A DNA stretch of 20,791 nucleotides from JAFGMR01 sp964632755 (GTDB lineage Archaea; Halobacteriota; Methanosarcinia; Methanotrichales; Methanotrichaceae). This document shows positions 14,114-20,791 of this stretch, piece by piece. A program made the position numbers and the translations under genes. Position 1 is the first letter of the stretch; each line of letters starts with the position of its first letter. The DNA is taken from contig CAZWDT010000050.1 in the NCBI GenBank assembly GCA_964632755.1, forward strand, positions 1 through 20,791, given 5' to 3'. Under the pieces are notes generated by a model, which saw only the letters and a program-made list of their open reading frames with translations, had not been told where the DNA came from and did not search any database.

Positions 14114-15763
14114 TTATTCTGGTTTTGATCTCTGTAGAACCGGCTCCATCTTCGGAGCGCTGTCCACCACCTGCTCCTCTATCACCGCTTCAGCCTCCCC
14201 TGACGAGGGCCATCCCGCTGGCACCACATGAGGCGTATCGCCTACGCCGTCGCAGTCTTCATCCACGCCCTGGTAGGAAGACCAGAAGTTTCCATCCCAG
14301 GTGTTATTGGCGAAGCTCACAGCCTTCCAGACGATGGTGCTCTTCTGCTGTGCATCGATCCCGTTGTAGACGAAGTTGTTCTGGCTGATCTCGTTGTTGT
14401 CGTCAGAAACCCTGAGGCCGATGGAGTTGTTCGCCATCGTATTTCCGATGATGGCGTTGTTTCTGCCTACATCGAGACCGATCCTGGCGTTCATGATCAC
14501 GTTGCCGAAGATGGTGTGATCCCCATCAGATAGCGTGGTGTCAACGCCCAAGGATGTCAGACGATCGGATCCCGTCTTCTTGACCCTTTTTACGATGTTA
14601 TCTCGCAAGGTGTTGTTGCGGCAGCCGAAGCTGAGAACTACGCCCCCAGCCCTCGCGCTCGAATTTGTCAGCGTGTTGTTGGATATCAGGCAGTCGCTCG
14701 AGAACGCCAGGTAGATGCCGCCACGTCGTATCTCTAAGTTCTCTAGGGAAAGGTTGTTCGAGTTGATCGCGGAGATGCCGGAGGCCTTGACTCCTTTCAC
14801 GCCGGCCCCCGAACAGTTCATCAGCCACAGGTACCCGAGTTCGAGATCCTCGATCTTCAGCCCCTCCTCATCCTCGTGATAGGAAATATCCTTCCCGTCG
14901 GCGGTGCAGTTGACCAGGTCGATCGAATCCTCCGAGCTCAATCCAGCGATGTATATATCCGAGTTGACAAGCTTAAGCCCATCGAATGCCATGCTCACCG
15001 GGTCTGGCGGGGATGTCCGGTGAAGCCCCAAAGTGCCGTTTACCAACGTAACGTTGCAGAAGGTAACGTTGTCCGAGTTAAAGATCCACAAGCCTGCGCC
15101 TTCGGTACGACCCTCTATGATGCAGTCCTCAGCGATACAATCTTTGGAATCGAATAATACGATCTCAGCTCCGGCTTTGCAGCCTTTGATTAGGCAATTT
15201 CGAGACGGTGTCCTGGTCTCGTTCGAGGGGAGACTTCCGGGGGAGGGGACGAATATCCCCGTGGCTTCGACTATGATGTGGTCGATGGCACACTCTTCGA
15301 TCACCCCGTTTCGGACTCCATCGAACATGAGGGCGCTGCCTTCAATGCCTTTGATTCGGACGTTCTCGGCTCTGGAGATCCGGATATCGCTGTCAGATAC
15401 ACTGCAGCCCTCGATCCGGATGTTCCTTACGCCTTCAAGGTTCATGCCCACCGGGAGGAGGGCATCATATCCTCCGTTCAAGTTCTCCATGGTGCAGTTC
15501 TTTATCAGGACGTGGGCGTCTGTGTTCTCGATCACGATGCCGTTTCCGACGTGGTCTTTCAGGTTCAAACCCTCGATGACATAGGGATCATCGGCGGTGC
15601 CGCTGCCTCTGTACCCCACGAAGTCTGAGTTGCCAGAGATGTGGATGTAGTCGCTCGCCAGAGGGAAGGTCATCGAATCGACTCTGACATCTGACGGTTC
15701 TGCACCTGCTACAAACCAAAAAAGGGCTAGCAGTCCCATAAACAAAACGATCTTTCTGATCAA
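14114..15763 (-). CDS. Exported parallel beta-helix (NosD/CASH-type) protein
   Basis: A signal peptide (1-21, MIRKIVLFMGLLALFWFVAG) precedes about 450 residues of right-handed beta-helix repeats, seen as recurring short units with N-rich turns (NIRIEGCSVSDSDIRI, DCLISNNTLTNSSARAG, NAIIGNTMANNSIGLRVSDDN). The C-terminal motif NTWDGNFWSSYQGVDEDCDG with GVGDTPHVV closes the NosD/CASH fold. Such proteins bind or cleave polysaccharides or serve as surface scaffolds. No catalytic site is recognisable, so binding is the safer reading. The start is TTG, six bases after the stop of the upstream gene with GAGAGGAG before it, so the two are co-translated. The charged tail (EAVIEEQVVDSAPKMEPVLQ) has no anchor. 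Confidence 0.8.
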   Translation of the reverse strand: MIRKIVLFMGLLALFWFVAGAEPSDVRVDSMTFPLASDYIHISGNSDFVGYRGSGTADDPYVIEGLNLKDHVGNGIVIENTDAHVLIKNCTMENLNGGYDALLPVGMNLEGVRNIRIEGCSVSDSDIRISRAENVRIKGIEGSALMFDGVRNGVIEECAIDHIIVEATGIFVPSPGSLPSNETRTPSRNCLIKGCKAGAEIVLFDSKDCIAEDCIIEGRTEGAGLWIFNSDNVTFCNVTLVNGTLGLHRTSPPDPVSMAFDGLKLVNSDIYIAGLSSEDSIDLVNCTADGKDISYHEDEEGLKIEDLELGYLWLMNCSGAGVKGVKASGISAINSNNLSLENLEIRRGGIYLAFSSDCLISNNTLTNSSARAGGVVLSFGCRNNTLRDNIVKRVKKTGSDRLTSLGVDTTLSDGDHTIFGNVIMNARIGLDVGRNNAIIGNTMANNSIGLRVSDDNNEISQNNFVYNGIDAQQKSTIVWKAVSFANNTWDGNFWSSYQGVDEDCDGVGDTPHVVPAGWPSSGEAEAVIEEQVVDSAPKMEPVLQRSKPE

Positions 15764-15769
15764 GCTGCA

Positions 15770-16651
15770 TCACTCCTCTCCATCCGCCAGGACGGCTTGA
15801 ACCAGCACGAATCGCGTCTTCTCCGTTCCGGGCACCTCCAAGGCGATGAACTGGCCGTTCCATTCCAGATCGCCTTCGTCCACGAACTTCCAGGTGCTCC
15901 AGGCAGCTTCGCTGCACCGTCCACTCTCTATGTACGTCCAGTTAGACTCCTTGAGCTGGTCGGCGTAGTACTCCTCCAGGGCGGTGCTGTTCATATCCGT
16001 CTCCATCGTGGCAGTGCTCGCGACAGTGCTTCCGCCGCCGCTGAGGCTGTCCCTGAGATGCTCGGCATCAGGTGGTGTCACCAGCTTGGGCAGAGGCTTC
16101 ATCGAGTCTTCGAAGGTTTCTGATTGTCTGCAAGGAGACCAGTCTGGATTTGTGTTCACGTTCAGGCGTACGTCAGTGAGCCCGGCTTCAAGTTCGTATG
16201 CACCGACGGTCACCGACGGGTTCCAGGCACCTCTACACAGAGTGATCCTGTCCACGTCTGGCGCAAAACCACCGGCGGGCCCAAAGCCTCCACCAACTTC
16301 GCTCCAGTTGTCAGCGGCCATGCTCTCTCTGTAGAAGTCGAGGACCTGCTCTGGAGTCCGGTTGACGTCCAGCACGACTTCGATCCCCTGCTCGCCATTC
16401 ACCACGCTGCCCAAAATTCTGGAACCTTCGGGCATGGGAAGGCTTATCGGCATCTCATCAGGAAGCGCACCAACGAATACTTTCGTCTTCTCCACATCAG
16501 GCGCATCAGGATAGCTGGGCGTCAAAAGGCGGATGGCCAGCTCCTCGAAATCTGGCAGGCCCGTGATCGTCCCATCCACCTCGTGCTCAGCGCATAACCC
16601 CAGCCCGATGAAGGCGCAGAGCGCCACGATCGTCCAAAATATCGTTTTCAT
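15770..16651 (-). CDS. Exported protein of unknown family with two similar modules
   Basis: A signal peptide (MKTIFWTIVALCAFIGLGLC) precedes about 270 residues I do not recognise. Two stretches share a layout of small strand, helix with Tyr/Phe, and Asn-Trp: one near ILGSVVNGEQGIEVVLDVNR then VLDFYRESMAADNW, the other near STATMETDMNS then ALEEYYADQLKESNW. They may be tandem copies of one fold. There are few cysteines and no catalytic pattern. The frame opens at TTG 16681, but ATG 16651 is better: it has the GTGGAGTGGGGATGAG leader shared with sister genes and a TTTTTACT box about 26 bases before the predicted start site. It forms a two-gene unit with the beta-helix gene. Confidence 0.65.
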   Translation of the reverse strand: MKTIFWTIVALCAFIGLGLCAEHEVDGTITGLPDFEELAIRLLTPSYPDAPDVEKTKVFVGALPDEMPISLPMPEGSRILGSVVNGEQGIEVVLDVNRTPEQVLDFYRESMAADNWSEVGGGFGPAGGFAPDVDRITLCRGAWNPSVTVGAYELEAGLTDVRLNVNTNPDWSPCRQSETFEDSMKPLPKLVTPPDAEHLRDSLSGGGSTVASTATMETDMNSTALEEYYADQLKESNWTYIESGRCSEAAWSTWKFVDEGDLEWNGQFIALEVPGTEKTRFVLVQAVLADGEE

Positions 16652-16689
16652 CTCATCCCCACTCCACTTTTTGTCCTTCAAAGGTTACA

Positions 16690-16698
16690 GTAAAAACT
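16690..16698 (-). promoter_or_regulatory. TATA-like element for the 16651 gene
   Basis: The minus strand reads GTTTTTACTG, about 43 bases before ATG 16651. A start site about 25 bases downstream would give a leader of 15-20 bases with the GGAGTGGG segment. Confidence 0.4.
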
Positions 16699-16710
16699 TG
16701 AGCTGGAGGG

Positions 16711-17991
16711 TCAACCCTCGTACCCCAGCTTCTCCGCCATCTGGAAGGCCCAATCGCCCTCGATCCTCCTGCCTAGGGCCTGCAAAGCATTCCCCTTTCC
16801 ATGCCAGGCATCTCCATTTAGAGGGTAAATCTCGATGGCCTGTCTGTAGGCATCCAGTGCCTCCTGATATCTTGCTAGACTCCGCAGAACATTTCCTTTG
16901 CCAACCAAAGCCCCAGCATCCTCGGGATCGATCTCCAGGGAATGGTCGTAAGCCTGGATTGCCTCCTCGTACCGCCCTAATTCAGAAGCCAGGAGGAAGC
17001 CCAACAGGTTCCAGTCTCTGATGCTCTTGGGCTCTATCCTCGTAGCGTTGTCCAGAGCCTCTACTGCCTCCTCGTACCTTCCCATCTCTTCAAGAAGCAG
17101 TCCTTTCCATTGCCAGGCCAGAGAGAGGTTCATGTAGAACTCACGGCCGGAGGCGACCCAGCCGATGATGGTATCCACATCCTCAATGGACCTGTTATAG
17201 GCCTGAGCCGCTTCCTCCTCGCGTCCCAGATTCTCTAAAGCCCTGCCTTTGGAGTACCAGATGTAAGGGTAGTCGAAGATTCTCTGCTCCTCGCTTGGGT
17301 AGAGCTCGAAGATCCTGTCATATGCTTGGACTGCCTCTTCATCTCTGCCCAGCTTTGACAGTGACAAGGCCTTGCCCATCCAGGCCTCGACATCGGACTC
17401 ATTCAGCTCGATGGCCCTCTCCTGGGCTGATAGCGCCTCATCGTTTTGGCCAATCTGGGATAGAACAATGCCCTTGCCATGCCAGGCCTCGGCCAGTGCG
17501 GATGTATCAGAGCCTGCTACTTCGATGGCCTTCTCGTACGCCAGGAGGGATTCGTTGAACTTGCCTGGATCAGCAATGACGATGGCCTCATGATAGAGGA
17601 CAAAGCCCTTGCCTGCCCAGGACCTCGAATCATTGGGAGCGATCTCCAGGGATCTGTCACAGGCCTGGATGGCGTTGGCAAAAGTTATGTTCTGCCCCTG
17701 GCTGAAGAGTTCCAGATTTTCATTGCTGAGAGCAATGCATTTGGCACACCAGGCCGCTTCATATTCGGGATTCAGTCTGATGGCCTGGTCATAGGCATCA
17801 ATCGCTTCCTGCCAGGCCCCCATCTTTTCCAGCTCCTGACCGCTCTTGTACCAGCTCTCTGCGCTGTTCTCCTGCGCCAAAGTGCAGCTGCAAAGCGCTG
17901 CTAAAGCGATCAGAGCAAGAGCGGACCTCGTGCCCGCTCCTGATTTCAGCAGCCCGCTAAGAGCTGCCAACGATCCGATTTTTCCTTTCAC
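16711..17991 (-). CDS. Exported TPR-repeat protein
   Basis: Signal peptide (SALALIALAALCSCTLAQE, whose Cys residues could allow lipid attachment but lack a clear lipobox) and about ten TPR units (AIDAYDQAIRLNPEYEAAW, EAIQAYDHSLEIDPEDAGAL, EALDAYRQAIEIYPLNGDAW), ending GRRIEGDWAFQMAEKLGYEG. This end is the pattern the broken gene at 7190-8076 recovers after its frame change. The frame opens at GTG 18006, but GTG 17991 aligns with the ATG of the sister at 20752 (KGKIGSLAAL against KGKTGSLAAL) and follows GGAGTGGG. A TATATC box at 18020-18030 lies 25-30 bases upstream of the predicted start site. It probably builds protein-binding scaffolds outside the membrane. Confidence 0.8.
   Translation of the reverse strand: MKGKIGSLAALSGLLKSGAGTRSALALIALAALCSCTLAQENSAESWYKSGQELEKMGAWQEAIDAYDQAIRLNPEYEAAWCAKCIALSNENLELFSQGQNITFANAIQACDRSLEIAPNDSRSWAGKGFVLYHEAIVIADPGKFNESLLAYEKAIEVAGSDTSALAEAWHGKGIVLSQIGQNDEALSAQERAIELNESDVEAWMGKALSLSKLGRDEEAVQAYDRIFELYPSEEQRIFDYPYIWYSKGRALENLGREEEAAQAYNRSIEDVDTIIGWVASGREFYMNLSLAWQWKGLLLEEMGRYEEAVEALDNATRIEPKSIRDWNLLGFLLASELGRYEEAIQAYDHSLEIDPEDAGALVGKGNVLRSLARYQEALDAYRQAIEIYPLNGDAWHGKGNALQALGRRIEGDWAFQMAEKLGYEG
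17868..17990 (-). repeat. Signal-peptide segment duplicated at 20629-20751
   Basis: The 123 bases align without gaps to 20629-20751 with 11 mismatches in my count, about 91% identity. The segment covers the signal peptide and first mature residues of two TPR genes. Confidence 0.8.
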
Positions 17992-18017
17992 TTTAACCCA
18001 CTCCACTTTTTTCCCAT

Positions 18018-18032
18018 CCAGATATAATCACA
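18018..18032 (-). promoter_or_regulatory. TATA promoter for the 16711-17991 gene
   Basis: The minus strand reads GTGATTATATCTGG in the short gap after the upstream TPR gene, so this gene may be transcribed on its own as well as by read-through. Confidence 0.45.
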
Positions 18033-18045
18033 AAAAATTTCGGCA

Positions 18046-19185
18046 TCACTCCTCGTACCCCAGCTCCCTGGCCCTGGCAACGGCAGCCTCAGCCTCGGAG
18101 TTTCTGCCCAGAGCCTCCAGAGAGAGGTCTTTATTATGCCAGGCTTTGGCCGATGTTCCTTCATCTATGAAATATGGCGAAGATCCGGCCGTTTCGATGG
18201 CTTCGTCATAAGCTTGTATGGCCTCTTCATGACGGCCCAATGTCTGCAGCGCTTCACCTTTATCCACCCAAACCAGGGGATTATCGGGATACTGCTCAAG
18301 GGATTTATCGAAGGCTGAGACGGACTCGTTATACCTGCCCAGAGCCTTCAGCGCCTGGCCTTTGCCGTACCAACCTCCGAAGCTCGGATCGGTTTCGATG
18401 ACTTCATCAAAGGTCTCGATCGCCTCTTCGTAACTGCCCATCTCCAATAGGGCCATTCCCTTGTTTTGCAGGGCGGGCAAATACATCTGAGATCGTTCGC
18501 CAGAGATCTCTAGGGCTTTATCATAGGCTTCGACCGCCTCTTCATACCTGCCGACATTGTTAAGATACATGCCCTTGGTGCTGTAGACAAAGGCTCGCAG
18601 TTCAGTATTGTTGGCGGGTATCTGCGCTATTGCCCTGTCATAGGCCTCAATGGATTCGTTGTATCTTCCAAGCTCCATCAATACCCCGGCCTTACTTTCC
18701 AAGGCCGACCAGGCGATATAGGAGTCCGCATTCCTCTGATCTTGCAGATCGATGGCCACATCGTAAGCAATGACTGCCTCATCCAGCCGATTCATCCATC
18801 TGAGGGTTTCGGCTTTGAGCAACCAGGCTTCTGCATCTTCGGGGTTCTTCTCGATAGTCTGGTTGAAGAGATCCAGGGCATTTTGATGGGCTATAAGAGC
18901 CTCATCCTTCTTTCCGATGAGCGCCAGCAATGAGCCTTTAGTCTTCCAAATGGTGGCGTTCTCCGGCTCGATCTGCAGGGCCTTATCTAAGGCTTGGACA
19001 GCTTCTTCTGAAGAGCCGTTAACGAAAAGCTCCCCGCTCCTTTTGTACCAGTAATCTGCAGTATCTTCTTGGGAAACAGCACAAACACATAGCGACGCCA
19101 GAGCCACAAAGGCTAAGGCGAGCCTGACCCCAGCGCCAGACTTCGATGGCCTGCTGAGGGCCACCGGCGATCTGGTTTGTCTCAT
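18046..19185 (-). CDS. Exported TPR-repeat protein
   Basis: Signal peptide (RLALAFVALASLCVCAVSQ) and about nine TPR units (EAVQALDKALQIEPENATIW, ESIEAYDRAIAQIPANNTEL, EAVEAYDKALEIS, EAIETFDEVIETDPSFGGWY), ending EAAVARARELGYEE. The frame opens at 19227 inside the neighbour, but ATG 19185 is the real start: GGAAAGGTGATTGG lies immediately upstream. It begins four bases after the stop of the 530-residue TPR gene, so the two form an operon. Its leader differs from the GGAGTGGG type of the other sister genes, as fits a gene reached by read-through. Likely a surface or extracellular protein-binding scaffold. Confidence 0.85.
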   Translation of the reverse strand: MRQTRSPVALSRPSKSGAGVRLALAFVALASLCVCAVSQEDTADYWYKRSGELFVNGSSEEAVQALDKALQIEPENATIWKTKGSLLALIGKKDEALIAHQNALDLFNQTIEKNPEDAEAWLLKAETLRWMNRLDEAVIAYDVAIDLQDQRNADSYIAWSALESKAGVLMELGRYNESIEAYDRAIAQIPANNTELRAFVYSTKGMYLNNVGRYEEAVEAYDKALEISGERSQMYLPALQNKGMALLEMGSYEEAIETFDEVIETDPSFGGWYGKGQALKALGRYNESVSAFDKSLEQYPDNPLVWVDKGEALQTLGRHEEAIQAYDEAIETAGSSPYFIDEGTSAKAWHNKDLSLEALGRNSEAEAAVARARELGYEE

Positions 19186-19189
19186 CCAA

Positions 19190-20752
19190 TCACCTTTCCG
19201 GCACAATCTCCGTCCTGCTGATGACAACCGGGCCGCTTCCCGCCTCTTTTTCCACGGGCAGCCTTACCTCGTACCCCATCTCTGCAGCCTTGGCAAAGGC
19301 CTCCTCAGCCTCAGAATCCCGGTCCAGAGCCCACAGGGCCAACCCTTTGTAGTACCAGAGCCTGGGGAAGGTCGGGTCCACCTCGATGGCCATTTCGTAG
19401 GATGTAAGGGCATCCTCGTACCGGCCCATAGTCATCAATAGATCGCCCTTCTTCTGCCAGCCGGGGAAGTGCAGAGGTTCAAGCTCGATAGCCCTCTCGT
19501 ATGCTAGAAGTGCCTCATCAAAGCGGCCTAAGCCCGCAAGGGCTTCGCCCTTTTCGATCCAGAAACCGCTGCTGTTTACATCGATTCTGATGGCCCCCTC
19601 GCTCAGATTCAGGGCGGTCTCGTAAGCCGACATGGCTTCGCCGGTCCTGTTCAGGGCCTTGAGAGCGTCGCCCTTGCCCATCCAGCCAGAGCTCATCTCG
19701 GAATTGGCCAATAAGGCCTCATCGAAGGCCTGCAGCGACTCGTTGAACCTCCGCAGCTTGTAAAGGGCATCCGCCCGTCCGTAGAGGATATTGGAAGCGT
19801 TGGCATCCAGGGCGAGGATGGCATCGTAAGCCTCCAGGGACCTGTTGTACCAGCCGATCTGGTCGGCGGCAAAGGCCATCATCCTCCAGGTCCAGTGGTC
19901 ATCAGGATCGATCTCCTCCGCCCTGCTGTAAGCATCTATGGCCTCTCTGTACTTCCCCTGACTCATGAGGGCGTCCCCTTTGGAATGCCAGGCGCCGGCC
20001 TCCTCGGCGAAGGTGCTGGCGGCCTCGATAACCTGGGCATATGCCTCGGCCGATTCGTTCTGCCTTCCAAGTGCGGCGAGGATGCCTGCTCTGTTCTGAA
20101 GCGCTCCTTCCATCTGGGGATTTAGCTCTAGAGCCCTGTCGATGTGCTGGAGGGCCTCTTCGTACCTGCTTGTATCCCCCAGCTTCTGGCTGAGATGGAC
20201 GAGGGCAACGCCCTTACCATGCCAAGCGTCGGCGTTTTCGGGATCAAGCTCCAGGGCACGATCAAAGGCCTTCAACGACTCGTTCAGAAGGCTCAAGTTA
20301 TTGGTAAATGTGCCAAAGTCAGCCAGATTGCTGGCTTTATAGACCCAAACCGTAGCGTTCTCCGGGGCGATCTCCAAGGCCCTGTCATTGGCTGCAATGG
20401 CTCCACTAAAGGCAGCCATGCGGGAGGCTTCGCGGTCTTCAATCCCCAGGTTCATGCCCCCACCGGAGATCTTCATACCCAGCGTCTTCATGGCAACGCT
20501 TTTGTAGAGCCAGGCGTCGAGGTTTTGCGGGTCGAGCTCAATTGCCCTCTCAAAGGCCTGGGAGGCCTCCTCGTAGGACTCGCTTTTGTAAAGTTGCAGG
20601 CCTTTTTCAATCCAGTCCTCTGCAGTCATCTCCTGCGCCAAAGTGCAGCTGCAAAGCGCTGCCAGAGCGATCAGAGCAAGAGCGGACCTTGCGCCCGCTC
20701 CAGACTTCAGCAGCCCGCCCAGGGCCGCCAACGATCCGGTTTTTCCTTTCAT
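19190..20752 (-). CDS. Exported TPR-repeat protein, longest of the cluster
   Basis: Signal peptide (SALALIALAALCSCTLAQE, nearly identical to the gene at 16711) and about thirteen TPR units, some separated by longer loops. After the family end AEMGYE there is a 20-residue charged tail (RLPVEKEAGSGPVVISRTE) not seen in its sisters. The frame opens at TTG 20782 (MKDKMWSGNEMKGK), but ATG 20752 is the better start by alignment with GTG 17991 and the GTGGAGTGGGAATGAG leader. The same MKDK-WSG-EMK upstream reading also precedes the 16651 gene, so the longer start cannot be fully excluded. The promoter would lie at or past the window edge. First gene of an operon with 18046-19185. Confidence 0.85.
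   Translation of the reverse strand: MKGKTGSLAALGGLLKSGAGARSALALIALAALCSCTLAQEMTAEDWIEKGLQLYKSESYEEASQAFERAIELDPQNLDAWLYKSVAMKTLGMKISGGGMNLGIEDREASRMAAFSGAIAANDRALEIAPENATVWVYKASNLADFGTFTNNLSLLNESLKAFDRALELDPENADAWHGKGVALVHLSQKLGDTSRYEEALQHIDRALELNPQMEGALQNRAGILAALGRQNESAEAYAQVIEAASTFAEEAGAWHSKGDALMSQGKYREAIDAYSRAEEIDPDDHWTWRMMAFAADQIGWYNRSLEAYDAILALDANASNILYGRADALYKLRRFNESLQAFDEALLANSEMSSGWMGKGDALKALNRTGEAMSAYETALNLSEGAIRIDVNSSGFWIEKGEALAGLGRFDEALLAYERAIELEPLHFPGWQKKGDLLMTMGRYEDALTSYEMAIEVDPTFPRLWYYKGLALWALDRDSEAEEAFAKAAEMGYEVRLPVEKEAGSGPVVISRTEIVPER
20629..20751 (-). repeat. Signal-peptide segment duplicated at 17868-17990
   Basis: Partner of 17868-17990, gap-free, about 91% identical by my count. 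Confidence 0.8.
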
Positions 20753-20791
20753 CTCATTCCCACTCCACATTTTGTCCTTCAAAGATCTCCA

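Noticed and set aside
16652..16681. MKDK-WSG-EMK extension as the true N-terminus of the 16651 and 20752 genes
   Set aside because: It needs TTG starts upstream of the predicted transcription start at 16651, and sister genes keep the DNA motif without keeping the reading frame. Not fully excluded.
12995..20782. CRISPR or tandem DNA repeats in the TPR cluster
   Set aside because: The repetition is at protein level with 34-residue period and diverged codons; there are no regularly spaced identical DNA units.

Overview
The window looks like archaeal chromosome, most probably from a methanogen of the Methanothrix/Methanosaeta group. That placement is inference; no database search was possible. 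The archaeal signs are a single-gene NAC with a UBA tail, TATA-type promoters 25-30 bases upstream of starts, TTG/GTG starts, an iron-sulfur flavoprotein with the cysteine spacing of methanogen Isf, and many secreted TPR and beta-helix proteins. The window has an accessory left end, a housekeeping middle and a right half of exported repeat proteins.

Left end (1-2640, minus strand): a decayed type I restriction-modification operon, hsdM-DUF1016-hsdS, with stop and start codons overlapping as ATGA at both junctions. HsdM has lost its whole methyltransferase core by an in-frame deletion. HsdS is cut short by the right end of an IS200/IS605-type element at the window edge, which supplies its last residues and stop. 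The DUF1016 nuclease-like gene between them is intact and is bracketed by two 38-base copies of the hsdM 3' end. hsdR is not in the window.

Middle: a minus-strand operon, nac - HD phosphohydrolase - TIM-barrel protein (5852 to 2945), then an AI-2E family membrane protein (7036 to 5981). On the plus strand follow a TPR gene truncated at its front and frameshifted near its end (about 7190-8076), an iron-sulfur flavoprotein (8116-8655), a PAS-only sensor protein (8872-10095), a 700-base stretch with gene debris, an exported SNase-fold protein with an Ada-like zinc module (10811-11677), and an exported two-domain protein ending in a lectin-like propeller (11948-12949).

Right end (12995-20782, minus strand): six exported-protein genes. 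Four encode signal peptide plus TPR arrays, one a parallel beta-helix protein, and one a secreted protein of unknown family. Four of the six share a GGAGTGGG-containing segment just before the start codon, and two share a 123-base signal-peptide segment at about 91% identity. This looks like a locally amplified family of surface or exported scaffold proteins and is the most distinctive part of the window.

No tRNA, rRNA or CRISPR array was seen.
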